DNA of 64,000 nt, taken from NCBI RefSeq assembly GCF_002954725.1, contig NZ_MSCQ01000002.1:1288023-1352022 (forward strand), written 5' to 3'. How positions within the stretch are numbered: position 1 is the first letter of the stretch; each line of letters starts with the position of its first letter. Shown piece by piece: positions 1-9,277 of this stretch. Source of the DNA: Photobacterium phosphoreum (GTDB taxonomy: Bacteria > Pseudomonadota > Gammaproteobacteria > Enterobacterales > Vibrionaceae). The position numbers were made by a program, and so were the translations under genes. A model generated the notes under the pieces. That model did not search any database. It was not told the DNA's origin and saw nothing but the letters and a program-made list of their open reading frames with translations.

Positions 1-498
1 GATTTAGATAACACCAAAGTGTATGCACCCGCTGATGGGTTTGTCACTAATTTCATTATGCGAGCAGGGCAGTTTGTAGGTTCAATTCCACGTATCCAAA
101 TGTATACCAATGAAAAATATGTATTGATGCGTGTTAATCATCAAGCGATTCGGAATGTGAAACCGGGTCAAATGGCGGAATTTGCGTCAGCTGTTTATCC
201 TGGCAAAGTGTTTGCCGCTGAAGTTGAAGGTATTGTTGAAGCAACCGGAGAATCACAAGGTAATTTAATTGGCCGTGAAACCAATGTTCGTCAAACGACA
301 GGCGCGAATATTGCTAATAAACACCACTTTGTACGCTTAAAGCTTTATGAAACAGAAGGCTATGATATTCCTGTTGGTTCTGTGGGATTAGCGTGGGTGA
401 GTGCAGAGAAACCAATTAGCTTCCTTGGGTTCTTAGATGTTATTCGTGGCATTATCATTCGTATGAAAGCACAAGTGTTCTATGTCTGGTCAATGTAA
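1..498 (+). CDS. HlyD/EmrA-family membrane fusion protein, C-terminal part
   Basis: The reading frame is open from the first base of the window, so the gene begins upstream and only its last 165 codons are visible. The stretch VYAPADGFVTNF is the half-lipoyl/barrel motif typical of HlyD, EmrA and YibH-type periplasmic adaptors, which link an inner-membrane exporter to the outer membrane. It is followed by a beta-rich segment and a C-terminal hydrophobic patch (FLGFLDVIRGIIIRMK), which fits the YibH/YiaV-like branch rather than classical EmrA. A strong hairpin terminator follows. The partner transporter, if any, lies outside the window, so the substrate is unknown. Confidence 0.8.
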   Translation, partial: DLDNTKVYAPADGFVTNFIMRAGQFVGSIPRIQMYTNEKYVLMRVNHQAIRNVKPGQMAEFASAVYPGKVFAAEVEGIVEATGESQGNLIGRETNVRQTTGANIANKHHFVRLKLYETEGYDIPVGSVGLAWVSAEKPISFLGFLDVIRGIIIRMKAQVFYVWSM

Positions 499-543
499 CT
501 ATTTGTAAAATATTATAATAATAACGTTTGTATTTCGGTTCAC

Positions 544-574
544 CTGCCGTTGTTTATTCAGCGGCAGTTTTTTT
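544..574 (+). terminator. Intrinsic terminator of the membrane fusion protein gene
   Basis: CTGCCG (544-549) pairs with CGGCAG (562-567), followed by a run of seven T residues. It lies just after the stop codon at 498. The reverse strand lacks a T run, so it serves only rightward transcription. Confidence 0.8.
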
Positions 575-601
575 ATTATGAAGATAGACAAATTATTTGA
601 G

Positions 602-1774
602 TTAATCTTTACGCAGGTTATTGACCATTGAGATAGGAGTAGGATAACGGTGTACAATCCAATAAGTTGAAATTACAAAAGTGGTAATCGTCACTGTTTC
701 GATGAAGGTTTTTCCTTGATCTGACAGTAAGCCTTGAGCGGTTGCAGCGTAAATTAATAATAATGAAAATTCACTGGCTTGACTTAAGCGAGCCCGTAAT
801 TCAACACTTTCAATGTGGTTTTCATTGGCTAATATTAGGGCTATTTTAAATCCCCATGCTTTAATTCTAATTAAGCAGATGCCAAAAATAATCCCTAGTA
901 CAGTATAAATATCGCTGTTCCATAAATTTATTTTCGCACCAATAGCAAAGAAAAATAAGATTAAGAAAAACTCTCGTAATGGCTTTAGATGCACCGCAAT
1001 AGCTTGTGATATGGGGCTGACAGCGAGTGATATACCAGCAATAAACGCGCCTGTTTCATAGGATAGCCCGACACTGTGACTCAATACTGCCCAGAAAAAG
1101 CACCACGCTAATGTGGCAATAAAACTGTATTCTTGAATAACATCAAACCGTTTTAGTAACGGTAACATGATGTATTTGACCGCAAAGTAAGCACTTACGA
1201 TGATAGCTATCAATTTAATGATTAATACGCTTAAGCTGATAGTGAGGCTATGGTGAGTATCGATATTAAGCAGCAAGAGCACACTGATGGCGATAATATC
1301 TTGCATCAGTAGAATGCTGGTCATTACTTCCCCCATACGTAAGTGATGCAGGGTAGTGGTTGGGATCAATTTCAAACCAATAACGGTACTTGAAAACATC
1401 ATTGCTGCTGCCGTGATTAAAGCATCACCCACGGTAAGATTGATGAGTAATGCAAATAAAAAACCACTAATAAAAAAGAGTAAGCAACTGACAAGTGTGA
1501 TCACTGCACTTTGTTTAAATAGGTGTAATAGTCGCTGAGGTTGAAGATTTAAGCCGAGAATAAACAGCAACAGAATCACGCCGAGATGGCCCATTTGACT
1601 AATGCTGGTGGCATTAGTCACTAGTTGCAGCCCGTATGGACCAATAACAATACCAGTAAAGATATATGCAAGAATAATGGGCTGGCGCGTATAAAGGAAA
1701 AGGCTACTAAAAATAGCGGTAACAATAATAATGCTACAGAGCTCAGTGATTATGCTGGTTAGGTGTTCAAGCAT
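602..1774 (-). CDS. Kef-type (CPA2) cation/proton antiporter, membrane domain only
   Basis: This is a 390-residue polytopic inner-membrane protein with about eleven to twelve hydrophobic segments and the Na+/H+ exchanger fold of the CPA2 family. Visible signatures are the N-terminal TGIVIGPYGL segment, GVILLLFILGL, and the unwound-helix region FIAGISLAV. It ends after the membrane domain, without the TrkA-N/RCK nucleotide-binding domain of KefB/KefC, so gating by NAD or glutathione is unlikely. An AGAGG ribosome site precedes the start. It lies 29 bases after a small gene (1804-2127) and is probably co-transcribed with it. The ion transported (K+ or Na+) cannot be told from sequence. Confidence 0.8.
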   Translation of the reverse strand: MLEHLTSIITELCSIIIVTAIFSSLFLYTRQPIILAYIFTGIVIGPYGLQLVTNATSISQMGHLGVILLLFILGLNLQPQRLLHLFKQSAVITLVSCLLFFISGFLFALLINLTVGDALITAAAMMFSSTVIGLKLIPTTTLHHLRMGEVMTSILLMQDIIAISVLLLLNIDTHHSLTISLSVLIIKLIAIIVSAYFAVKYIMLPLLKRFDVIQEYSFIATLAWCFFWAVLSHSVGLSYETGAFIAGISLAVSPISQAIAVHLKPLREFFLILFFFAIGAKINLWNSDIYTVLGIIFGICLIRIKAWGFKIALILANENHIESVELRARLSQASEFSLLLIYAATAQGLLSDQGKTFIETVTITTFVISTYWIVHRYPTPISMVNNLRKD

Positions 1775-1803
1775 ATGACCTCTATTGTTTTATTATTGTT
1801 ACG

Positions 1804-2127
1804 TTAGAACTCGCTGTGGCTGTAATGTTGATAGTGATTGATAATATCAGCGATCAGTTCAGGCTCTGAAAAATCATCGACAAAATAGCGTTGTTGTTCA
1901 TTTTTGATAAATACCTCAAGGTGAGTGTCATCACCATCAACACTTGGAATAAAATGGATGGCATATTCATAAGGTAATTGTTTGTTATTGGTGATCACTA
2001 ATCTGAAGCGACGATCGATACAAAAAATATCGGTAAAATAGCCAGCAGCTGAAAGTTGTTTACTTGCTTTTGTTACTGCCGATTTTGCAATGGTATAACC
2101 GGTGTGATGTGCGGTGATAGTCGCCAT
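1804..2127 (-). CDS. Hypothetical protein, 107 aa
   Basis: I do not recognise this protein. It is soluble, has no signal peptide or membrane segment, and is predicted by eye to be mixed alpha/beta. Its composition is acidic in the second half. A GAGGG ribosome site lies seven bases before the ATG. It is the first gene of a probable two-gene leftward operon with the CPA2 antiporter (29 bases apart), which suggests, by inference only, an accessory or regulatory role for that transporter. Confidence 0.6.
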   Translation of the reverse strand: MATITAHHTGYTIAKSAVTKASKQLSAAGYFTDIFCIDRRFRLVITNNKQLPYEYAIHFIPSVDGDDTHLEVFIKNEQQRYFVDDFSEPELIADIINHYQHYSHSEF

Positions 2128-2434
2128 GACGAAGCCCTCTTTAACAATGCTGAGGATAAGACGTTAGGAGTAACGTTGGTCTATATCAAACGATTTTATA
2201 GGTAGAAGACACAGCGTTACCAACTAAATAATTCAATCATCGTCATTAGATCTTTTTATCAATATTGAGGTATCGATATTTGCTTAATTTATTAGAGTAA
2301 CGACCAGATTATGTATAAAACAGTAATAATAAGTGCCTTTTTAGTTTTTATTATTACATTTTAGTCTTAAATTGATGCTTTGGTAGGTAAGATTTGCATA
2401 ATAAGAATGAATATTAATTTGAGAGGCATTAATT
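2128..2434. promoter_or_regulatory. Divergent intergenic region with a 10-bp dyad
   Basis: This 307-base AT-rich region separates two divergent genes and must hold both promoters. The only clear structure is a perfect inverted repeat, GTAATAATAA (2323-2332) with TTATTATTAC (2348-2357). It could be an operator or a hairpin in the leader of the rightward gene at 2435. I could not place -35/-10 boxes with confidence. Confidence 0.3.
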
Positions 2435-2740
2435 ATGCGATATAAAAACCTTCGTTTTATCCCTTTAGTTGTATTATTTGCAACTTCGACAGCCGTACAT
2501 GCTGACGGTGTAATCAAGCAATTGCACAAGGTAAATAAGCAACTTTCTCATGTTGAAAATACCCTTAGCAGTACTCAGAATAAATATAACAACACAACAA
2601 GAACCATGAAAGAACTTAAAGATGGCACTTATGCTGAGAAAAGTGTTGAACGGGCAGTGAAAAAGAAGCAGGAAAAAGTAGTTAATAATCTGATTGATAG
2701 TTCAAATAATGTTATCCGCAAAGCAACCAATAGCGATTAG
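2435..2740 (+). CDS. Small secreted coiled-coil protein, 101 aa
   Basis: The N-terminus (positively charged MRYKNLR, then a hydrophobic core ending STAVHA) is a Sec signal peptide with probable cleavage after residue 23. The mature part of about 78 residues is hydrophilic, lysine-rich and helical with heptad-like spacing (QLHKVNKQLSHVENTL), so a periplasmic helical or coiled-coil protein is likely. A GAGG ribosome site precedes the ATG. It is monocistronic, with its own terminator downstream. I do not recognise the family. Confidence 0.6.
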   Translation: MRYKNLRFIPLVVLFATSTAVHADGVIKQLHKVNKQLSHVENTLSSTQNKYNNTTRTMKELKDGTYAEKSVERAVKKKQEKVVNNLIDSSNNVIRKATNSD

Positions 2741-2760
2741 TTAGAGTGCAGGTATATAGA

Positions 2761-2793
2761 AATACGGCTATCAGATGATAGCCGTATTATTTA
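2761..2793 (+). terminator. Intrinsic terminator after the small secreted protein gene
   Basis: A 12-bp perfect stem, AATACGGCTATC (2761-2772) with GATAGCCGTATT (2777-2788), has a four-base loop and is followed by a T-rich stretch. It sits between convergent genes and may also stop leftward transcription of sstT. Confidence 0.75.
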
Positions 2794-2824
2794 TGTTGTG
2801 TTTTTATATTGTTAGCAATGTACG

Positions 2825-4066
2825 TTATGATTTTTGTAAGAGTACATTGGCTTGTTTACGCTCTGCTGCCATACATGCTGCGGCAGTGAATACCACATCA
2901 GTTGAACTGTTCAGTGCTGTTTCTGCTGAATCTTGAATCACACCAATAATAAAGCCTACCGCAACAACTTGCATTGCGACTTCGTTTGGAATACCAAATA
3001 AGCTTGCCGCTAATGGGATTAACAGTAGCGATCCGCCAGCAACACCTGATGCGCCACATGCAGATACCGCAGCAACCACACTCAATAATACGGCTGTAGC
3101 AAGATCAACTTCAATACCTAGCGTATGTACAGCGGCCAAGGTTAAGACTGTGATGGTAATCGCAGCACCACCCATATTAATGGTTGCGCCTAAAGGAATA
3201 GAAACTGAATAAGTATCTTCATGCAAATCAAGATCTTTACATAGCTTCATGTTCACAGGAATATTTGCTGCTGAACTACGGGTAAAGAAGGCGGTAATAC
3301 CACTTTCACGTATGCAACGAAAGACCAGTGGATAAGGATTAGCTTTGATCTTAGCGAAGACAATAATAGGGTTGATGACTAAAGCAAGAATAGCCATCGA
3401 GCCTAGCAACACAGCCAGTAGGTGAGCATAACCTAATAGCGCATTAAAGCCTGTTTGAGCAAAAGTATGTGCGACAAGACCAAAAATACCAATGGGAGCA
3501 AGACGAATAATAAAACGTACAATTAATGTTACGCCATCAGACATGTCTTGGAAAACTTGTTTAGTGGCATCACTTGCTTGGTGAAGTGAAAAACCTAATG
3601 CAATTGCCCACGCCAAAATACCAATAAAGTTACCGGTCATTAATGCATTGATTGGATTATCCACGATTTTAAAAAATAGTGAGTTAATAACTTCGGCAAT
3701 ACCCTCTGGCGGTGCAATAGAGGTCGTGTTAGTAACAAGCGTCAAAGTGGTAGGGAAAAGAAAGCTCATTGCTACAGCGGTAAAAGCGGCTAATAATGTT
3801 CCTAATAAATAAAGAAAAATTATTGGCTTCATATTGGTATGAGTGCCTTTTTTTTGATTCGCAATCGATGATGCGACCAAAATAAACACTAAGATTGGTG
3901 CGACAGCTTTTAATGCCGCAACAAATAGCCCACCTAAAAAGCTTACGCTAAGTGCTGATGATGGAGCAACGACGGCTAAAGCAACGCCGGCAATAATACC
4001 TATTAATATTTGTATAACTAAACTGCCATTAGCGACTCTGGCAAGAAAAGGTTGTGATTGGCTCAT
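2825..4066 (-). CDS. sstT: Serine/threonine:Na+ symporter SstT
   Basis: This 413-residue protein has the length and signatures of SstT, a dicarboxylate/amino acid:cation symporter (DAACS) of the inner membrane that imports L-serine and L-threonine with Na+. It has eight or so hydrophobic segments, the serine-containing re-entrant loop [14 protein letters not shown], the [12 protein letters not shown] motif (the NMxG-type ion/substrate site), and a second re-entrant loop around [17 protein letters not shown]. An AGGA ribosome site precedes ATG. It is transcribed alone. The 396-base region upstream presumably carries its promoter. Confidence 0.92.
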   Translation of the reverse strand: MSQSQPFLARVANGSLVIQILIGIIAGVALAVVAPSSALSVSFLGGLFVAALKAVAPILVFILVASSIANQKKGTHTNMKPIIFLYLLGTLLAAFTAVAMSFLFPTTLTLVTNTTSIAPPEGIAEVINSLFFKIVDNPINALMTGNFIGILAWAIALGFSLHQASDATKQVFQDMSDGVTLIVRFIIRLAPIGIFGLVAHTFAQTGFNALLGYAHLLAVLLGSMAILALVINPIIVFAKIKANPYPLVFRCIRESGITAFFTRSSAANIPVNMKLCKDLDLHEDTYSVSIPLGATINMGGAAITITVLTLAAVHTLGIEVDLATAVLLSVVAAVSACGASGVAGGSLLLIPLAASLFGIPNEVAMQVVAVGFIIGVIQDSAETALNSSTDVVFTAAACMAAERKQANVLLQKS

Positions 4067-4462
4067 AGTTCATCCTGCATTTTTATTGTTGTGTTTAAGT
4101 TTTATATTTTGTAACAGAAACATTTTTTAACAGGATCTGTTTCAAATAGCTAGCCTTCTTTTTATAAGCACAGGTATTGCTGTTTTTTAACAAAGTTTAT
4201 TACGTTTTGATCATAATTGAATATCAAAAAGAGTGTTTTTGTTGGTATGTGTCACGTAAATAAAAAATATTAATTAAGGTGGGGTATTTAAATGTTAAAT
4301 TTTTTTGGGGACATTATTTGCAGGAATAATAACGAATACTGATTTTATTTACAGTTAGTTACAAAATGAAAGCGCCTAATATCGTTTTTTTTACTCGTGT
4401 GAGTCATCGATATTAGGCGTTGTGATGAGGCTATTATTATAGCCTCTTATTTTTTGGTGGTG
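4067..4462. other. Intergenic region between sstT and the Bat operon
   Basis: These 396 AT-rich bases hold no convincing gene. The sstT-proximal part must carry the sstT promoter. The distal part has two hairpins: one at 4373-4419, and GAGGCTAT/ATAGCCTC at 4427-4446. I see nothing else. Confidence 0.5.
4373..4419 (-). terminator. Probable terminator of the Bat operon
   Basis: CGCCTAATATCG (4373-4384) pairs perfectly with CGATATTAGGCG (4408-4419). The 23-base loop contains a second small dyad (ACTC/GAGT). On the leftward strand it is followed by CTTTCATTTTG, a modest U tract. The neighbouring hairpin at 4427-4446 may contribute. Confidence 0.5.
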
Positions 4463-6142
4463 TTATTTAGGATCTAGGCTAGATAATGTTGTAACTGTAT
4501 ATTTTTCTACGGTTAATTGTTTAGCTTGAATTAATAATGCTAACAATGGTTGATTATTCCATACGCTATCGAGAGGGGAATAATGAGCTGCCATCATTGC
4601 TTTTACTTCATCATCCAGTTGTTGTAATAATTGTGGTTGAGTATTAAGTATCGAATATTGTTGCTGACGCCATTGTTGATAGTAGGTTTGCACTTTAATC
4701 GGATCATTACTATTAACCGCATTTTCAAGAGCTGAAACTACATCTACATTTCCAGTTGTGATTGGCGTTGAGGCAATAATTTGTTGCTGACGTTTTTTAA
4801 GTAATAATATTAAGGTGATTATCCATAATATCGCAAACACTAGTGTTGCCCATGGCCATATAGCTGCCGTTGTGATGGTTTTTACTGGATTGGTCGTTGC
4901 CGTTGCTGCTGGTGGCGTTATTGTTGCTGGTGGTGAAAATTGGTTATTCGCCGTTGGATCTGCGATCACGTTTATAATTAAACCTGAAATTTCACTGCGT
5001 TGTTGTTTTGCTGCTGTTGTGTTCCACCAGTTAATGGTTAATGGTGGTAGCGCGACTTTCCCCACTTGGCGAGGAATAATGACTTGTTTTAATGTCATCA
5101 CACTGTAGCCATTTTCGGTACGATATTCAGGTTTTTCATTATAAATACGTACGGTGTCAGGGTAGATAAGGTTTATATTTGGCATATTACTTTGAGCAAC
5201 ATCTTTAATCCGTAAGGTAATGGTACGGGTTATTGGCTCGCCAACTTTAGTAGTGACATCATTTTGGTTAGAGACTTGTGGTTGCCATGTTTGCTGTAAT
5301 TGTAGATCCGGTGTTGGTAACCATAGCCCTTTGTAATCAGTAGGTTTAGGTTTGATATTCAGGCTAATGTTTCGAGCATTTTCCTTAACTGGAATAGTAA
5401 TACCTGAACTAAAACCATTGGCACCACGAATAGCACTACCATTGAATGTTGAACCGTGGATGATCACCTTACCTGCTTTTTCTGCGGTAATTTGATAATT
5501 ACGGGTGATGACTAAATAACGACGACCATTTTGGACGATATTATTTTGGGCATCTTGACCCACTTGTGACACTGTTAAACCGTCACCTGATGGCGCACTC
5601 AATGATGCTTGAGATAGTTGCTCACCAATTAAAATCTTAACGCGATAATTAATGCTTTCACCAACATACAGTGCATTTTTGTCGATTTCAGCGGTTACTC
5701 GAACATTGGCTTGATCTGCTGCTGTTGAATTGTTTTTTTGACTGCCTTTAAGCACTGTAATCGTGATTGGCGTTGTTTGAGAGCTGCCTATTTTAAAGGC
5801 AGGAATCGTGGCCGTTCCGACATTTTTTGCAGCAACGGCAATCGTCCAGGTCGTATTGCGTGACATCGTACCGTTAATTAATGACGTTGAGCTGCTGACA
5901 CTCGGTTGGCCATAAGCAAAATTAGGACTCAAAACACTAAAATCAACGCTGTCGGGATTAATAGCCGTATCGACTGAAACCGATAATTGAAATACTTGAT
6001 TCACTGCAACAACATTTTTAGATACCGTTGCTTCTGCTTGTGCCGCCATTGCTTGTAGTGGCAATAATGCGACTAACATGGTTAAAAGTAATAACCATGG
6101 AGAGAGGCATTTTTTAGCCCAATTATTTTTATTTACTGACAT
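4463..6142 (-). CDS. BatD-like oxygen-tolerance protein
   Basis: This is the last gene of the Bat operon. The protein has a signal peptide (hydrophobic segment ending LPLQAMAA), a large periplasmic beta-sandwich region matching the BatD family (repeated 'vsvdtainpdsvdf'-like Ig modules), a single membrane helix near residues 435-455 (ATLVFAILWIITLILLL), and a cytoplasmic tail of about 100 residues. An upstream in-frame ATG at 6163 overlaps the preceding stop, but the ATG at 6142 has a GAGAAG ribosome site at the right distance, so I chose it (559 aa). BatD proteins are thought to assemble with BatA/BatB VWA proteins at the inner membrane. The exact role is unknown. Confidence 0.82.
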   Translation of the reverse strand: MSVNKNNWAKKCLSPWLLLLTMLVALLPLQAMAAQAEATVSKNVVAVNQVFQLSVSVDTAINPDSVDFSVLSPNFAYGQPSVSSSTSLINGTMSRNTTWTIAVAAKNVGTATIPAFKIGSSQTTPITITVLKGSQKNNSTAADQANVRVTAEIDKNALYVGESINYRVKILIGEQLSQASLSAPSGDGLTVSQVGQDAQNNIVQNGRRYLVITRNYQITAEKAGKVIIHGSTFNGSAIRGANGFSSGITIPVKENARNISLNIKPKPTDYKGLWLPTPDLQLQQTWQPQVSNQNDVTTKVGEPITRTITLRIKDVAQSNMPNINLIYPDTVRIYNEKPEYRTENGYSVMTLKQVIIPRQVGKVALPPLTINWWNTTAAKQQRSEISGLIINVIADPTANNQFSPPATITPPAATATTNPVKTITTAAIWPWATLVFAILWIITLILLLKKRQQQIIASTPITTGNVDVVSALENAVNSNDPIKVQTYYQQWRQQQYSILNTQPQLLQQLDDEVKAMMAAHYSPLDSVWNNQPLLALLIQAKQLTVEKYTVTTLSSLDPK

Positions 6143-6156
6143 TTTTATCTTCTCTA

Positions 6157-8319
6157 TTACCATGATTTATTACTTTGCTGCTGCTCGGCTCTTTGCTGTG
6201 CTTGCAACATTAATTGGGCTCGAATTAACCCTGCGGTATCATCGGGCACTTGCTCAAGTTTTTTCAAGATCGGATTACTGACCGAAAGCACTTGTTGCTG
6301 ATCACCGTTTGGTTCACCTTGTTGCATCGTTACTGCTGACGGTTGTTGGTCTTTACCGTCTTTATCTTGTTGTTTATCTTGCTGTTGAGCCTGTTGAGCC
6401 TGTTGAGCCTGTTGAGCCTGTTGAGCCTGTTGAGCCTGTTGAGCCTGTTGAGCCTGTTGAGCCTGTTGAGCCTGTTGAGCCTGTTGGCTTAGTGCTTGTT
6501 TTGCATTGTGTTCAGCTTGCTGTTTCTTTTCTGCCGCACTCATTGACGGTTGTTTGTCTTCTTTTCCAGCCTGTTGTTGTGTACTGTCTTGTCCTTGTTG
6601 TCCTTGTTGTCCTTGTTGTCCTTCTTTCCCTTGTTTTCCTGCTTTTTGCTGCTGGTCTTTGTTATCTTGCTGACCTTGTTGCTGCTGGTCTTTGTTACCT
6701 TGCTGACCTTGTTGTTGCTGGTTTTTGTTACCTTGCTGACCTTGTTGCTGCTGGTCTTTGTTATCTTGCTGACCTTGTTGTTGCTGGTTTTTGTTACCTT
6801 GCTGACCTTGTTGCTGCTGGTCTTTGTTACCTTGCTGACCTTGTTGTTGCTGGTTTTTGTTGTCTTGCTGACCTTGTTGATGTTGGTCTTTGTTATCTTG
6901 CTGGTCTTTGTTACCTTGCTGACCTTGTTGCTGCTGGTCTTTGTTACCTTGTTTTCCTTCTTTCCCTGATTGTTCCTTCTTTTCCTGTTGCTGTTTTTGC
7001 TTTTCAGCTTGCTCAACAATGGCCAAGTTCTTCTTAGCATCGGCAAAATCAGGTTGTTGTTTTAGCAGTTTTTTATAGGTTTCTAATGCTTGTTTATAAT
7101 CCCCTTTTTGGGCGTAAGCGTTACCGAGATTGTATTGTGACGTTGGATCTTGTAGCGGTTTGAGTGTCTCTATCGCTTGCTCATACTGCTTGGCTTTATA
7201 TTCAGCAATTCCTTTCCATTGTGGCGAGGTGAAATCTTGTGCGGCTTGTTTATAATTGCCATCAGTAAATGTTTCATAAGCTTGGCGGTTAGTGTTAGTC
7301 CATGGACTCGCTTGAGCATGATCGATGGGTAATAAAATAAACATTGCCGCTAAAACAACCCCACGACGAAAACCGAGTAGGGCAAATAATAGCAATGGAA
7401 TAATTAACCAGAAGCCACCATTTAAACGTTCTTGTAATTCTTTCTCATGGCCTTTTTTACCGCTGTCTAATGGCTTGGCAGTAAAGTGAACAATAGCGTT
7501 AACATCATTATCGGTCGCTTGTGCCATTTGTAATATGCCCCCCGTACTATCAGTGATTGACATTAAAGTACCAATATCAATTTTACTGATCACAGGTGTG
7601 CCATTTTCTGATAATAAACTGCCATTAGGGAGCTGAATCGGTGCACCTTCAACGGTACCCATTGCCAAAATAGACACGCGGTAGTGGGTCCCTTTGAGAT
7701 CGGCTAATGCTTGTTGAGCAACAGTTTTACTCATACCGTCAGTCATTAAGATGATGTCACCGGTATTGTGGCCTGCTTGCTTGAGTAATCGTATTGCTTC
7801 TGCGATCCCCGAGGCAGCATTATTACCTGCAATCGGCATCACATCAGGTGATAAACTTGGGATCAAATTACGTAACGTACTGCTATCGGTCGTTAGCGGA
7901 CTGACTTCATAGCCATCACCCGCGAAAGCAACCAGTCCCGTACTGCCTTCCTTCCAACCCGGTAACATATCTAATGCTTTAAATCTTTCTTGAGTTAAGC
8001 GATTAGGTTTTATATCCGTTGCATACATAGATTGTGACATATTCATCACTAATACCCGCGCACCACTGAGGTTATAAGCGGGCAGTTTAACTTTTTGCCA
8101 ACTAGGCCCTGCCATGGCAATAACGGCAATCAACCAACCGAGTGTTAATAAACCTAGCGGCCATCGTTTAGGTTGTTGTTGAGTCAGCCCCAATTTTTGA
8201 GCAAGGTGAGGGGCGATTAAGCCTGAATGCTGTGCTTTGCCTTTTAACCAAGGTAGAACAATGATCAAGGGAATTAACGCTGCAAACCATAATGGATGCA
8301 TAAAGGTAAAATCAGCCAT
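6157..8319 (-). CDS. BatB/BatC fusion: VWA domain, TPR, Gln-rich repeat tail
   Basis: The 720-residue protein has two N-terminal membrane helices (about 10-25 and 55-75), a VWA domain (about 85-285), a further membrane helix (about 310-330), TPR repeats (about 345-440: NLGNAYAQKGDYKQALETY) and a very long Gln/Lys-rich low-complexity tail with two tandem repeats. The architecture is a BatB plus BatC fusion. The usual MIDAS Asp of DxSxS is Asn93 here (VMNMSQSM), which should weaken metal binding; the later TDG motif is present (LMTDGMSK). It overlaps batA by 8 bases and batD by a few bases of reading frame, so translation is probably coupled. Confidence 0.85.
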   Translation of the reverse strand: MADFTFMHPLWFAALIPLIIVLPWLKGKAQHSGLIAPHLAQKLGLTQQQPKRWPLGLLTLGWLIAVIAMAGPSWQKVKLPAYNLSGARVLVMNMSQSMYATDIKPNRLTQERFKALDMLPGWKEGSTGLVAFAGDGYEVSPLTTDSSTLRNLIPSLSPDVMPIAGNNAASGIAEAIRLLKQAGHNTGDIILMTDGMSKTVAQQALADLKGTHYRVSILAMGTVEGAPIQLPNGSLLSENGTPVISKIDIGTLMSITDSTGGILQMAQATDNDVNAIVHFTAKPLDSGKKGHEKELQERLNGGFWLIIPLLLFALLGFRRGVVLAAMFILLPIDHAQASPWTNTNRQAYETFTDGNYKQAAQDFTSPQWKGIAEYKAKQYEQAIETLKPLQDPTSQYNLGNAYAQKGDYKQALETYKKLLKQQPDFADAKKNLAIVEQAEKQKQQQEKKEQSGKEGKQGNKDQQQQGQQGNKDQQDNKDQHQQGQQDNKNQQQQGQQGNKDQQQQGQQGNKNQQQQGQQDNKDQQQQGQQGNKNQQQQGQQGNKDQQQQGQQDNKDQQQKAGKQGKEGQQGQQGQQGQDSTQQQAGKEDKQPSMSAAEKKQQAEHNAKQALSQQAQQAQQAQQAQQAQQAQQAQQAQQAQQAQQAQQQDKQQDKDGKDQQPSAVTMQQGEPNGDQQQVLSVSNPILKKLEQVPDDTAGLIRAQLMLQAQQRAEQQQSNKSW
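6385..6483. repeat. 9-bp tandem repeat, 11 copies, inside batB/C
   Basis: Eleven uninterrupted perfect copies of TTGAGCCTG run through this stretch. On the coding strand they encode a run of Gln-Ala-Gln units. Because the unit is a multiple of three, copy-number change would lengthen or shorten the protein without shifting the frame. Confidence 0.95.
6650..6950. repeat. 33-bp imperfect tandem repeats inside batB/C
   Basis: About nine imperfect copies of an 11-codon unit encode variants of KDQQQQGQQGN (with D/N, D/G and H/Q substitutions). Alternate copies are closer to one another than to their direct neighbours, suggesting duplication of a two-unit block. Boundaries are approximate. Confidence 0.85.
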
Positions 8320-9277
8320 GACGTTTCCTCATGAAAGCGATAATAACGGATAAAAGTAATGCCAACGCTAATGGGTAGCGGAATAGCTCATCACGTGGTC
8401 GCCAAGTTTGTTGAGCATTATTAACCGGTTGAAGTTTGTTAATAACATCGTAAATTTTTGATAATTGTTGTGGGTTTCGGGCGCGGAAGTATTCACCACC
8501 GGTCATTGCGGCTATCTTACTTAAGGTTTTTTCATCAAGATCAGACGATGGGTTAACAACCCGATCACCGAAGAAGCCTTTTTGGATCATTTTATCAGCG
8601 CCAATACCGACGGTATAAATTTTAACGCCACTTTCTTGGGCAAGTTTGGCTGCTTCAATTGGACCGATAACGCCAGATGTATTACCACCATCACTGAGTA
8701 AAATAATCACTCGTTGTGGTGCTTTACTGTCGATAAAGGTCTTTGTTGCCACCCCTAAACCTTCACCGATGGCTGTGCTTTGGCCTATTAAACCAAGCAC
8801 AGTGCGATTAAGTTGTTGTTCAACGGTTTTGCGATCAAAAGTTAACGGTGTTTGTAAATAACCATGATCAGCAAAAACCACTAACCCCAGTCGATCGCCT
8901 TTGCGTTTTGCGATGAAATCAGACAGTACATGTTTCACAGCAGTTAAACGGTCAATACTTTGACCATCTTTGGTTACCATGTCAGGGATCGCCATTGATC
9001 CTGAGAGATCGACTGCTAGTAGCATGTCACGGTGCTCAGGTTTTATTTCTATCGGATCGCCATACCACACTGGTCGTGCAACAGCACAAATAAGGCTTAT
9101 CCATATTATTGTCATTAACACTTTACGAATAATCGAACTGGGTTGTTTTTGGCCCATACCTTGTGGCAACTGCGGCAGATGAATGGCTGCAGGTTGTGCA
9201 ACGGGTTTACTGAATCGATAAACTACCCATGCTAATGGCAATAAGGCCCATGCCCATAGCCACACAAACTCAAACAT
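8312..9277 (-). CDS. BatA-like VWA-domain membrane protein
   Basis: 321 residues: an N-terminal hydrophobic segment, a second helix near 55-75, a VWA domain (about 80-280) and a C-terminal helix. The MIDAS is intact here: Asp90 in AVDLSGSM, a TPLTFDR threonine region, and LLSDGGNTSG. VWA proteins bind partner proteins through a Mg2+ at this site. It is paralogous to the VWA domain of the next gene, but unlike that one it keeps all visible metal ligands, so it is the likelier metal-dependent member. It overlaps both neighbours by 8 bases. Confidence 0.88.
   Translation of the reverse strand: MFEFVWLWAWALLPLAWVVYRFSKPVAQPAAIHLPQLPQGMGQKQPSSIIRKVLMTIIWISLICAVARPVWYGDPIEIKPEHRDMLLAVDLSGSMAIPDMVTKDGQSIDRLTAVKHVLSDFIAKRKGDRLGLVVFADHGYLQTPLTFDRKTVEQQLNRTVLGLIGQSTAIGEGLGVATKTFIDSKAPQRVIILLSDGGNTSGVIGPIEAAKLAQESGVKIYTVGIGADKMIQKGFFGDRVVNPSSDLDEKTLSKIAAMTGGEYFRARNPQQLSKIYDVINKLQPVNNAQQTWRPRDELFRYPLALALLLSVIIAFMRKRHG

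Noticed and set aside
6385..6483. Phase-variable on/off switch in batB/C
   Set aside because: The unit is 9 bases, so gain or loss keeps the frame; it can alter length but not switch the gene off.
6309..7046. Long open frames on both strands through the BatB/C repeat tract (about 140-240 codons)
   Set aside because: They are artefacts of the 9-bp and 33-bp tandem repeats, which keep all frames open; no ribosome site or family match, and the true product is on the leftward strand.
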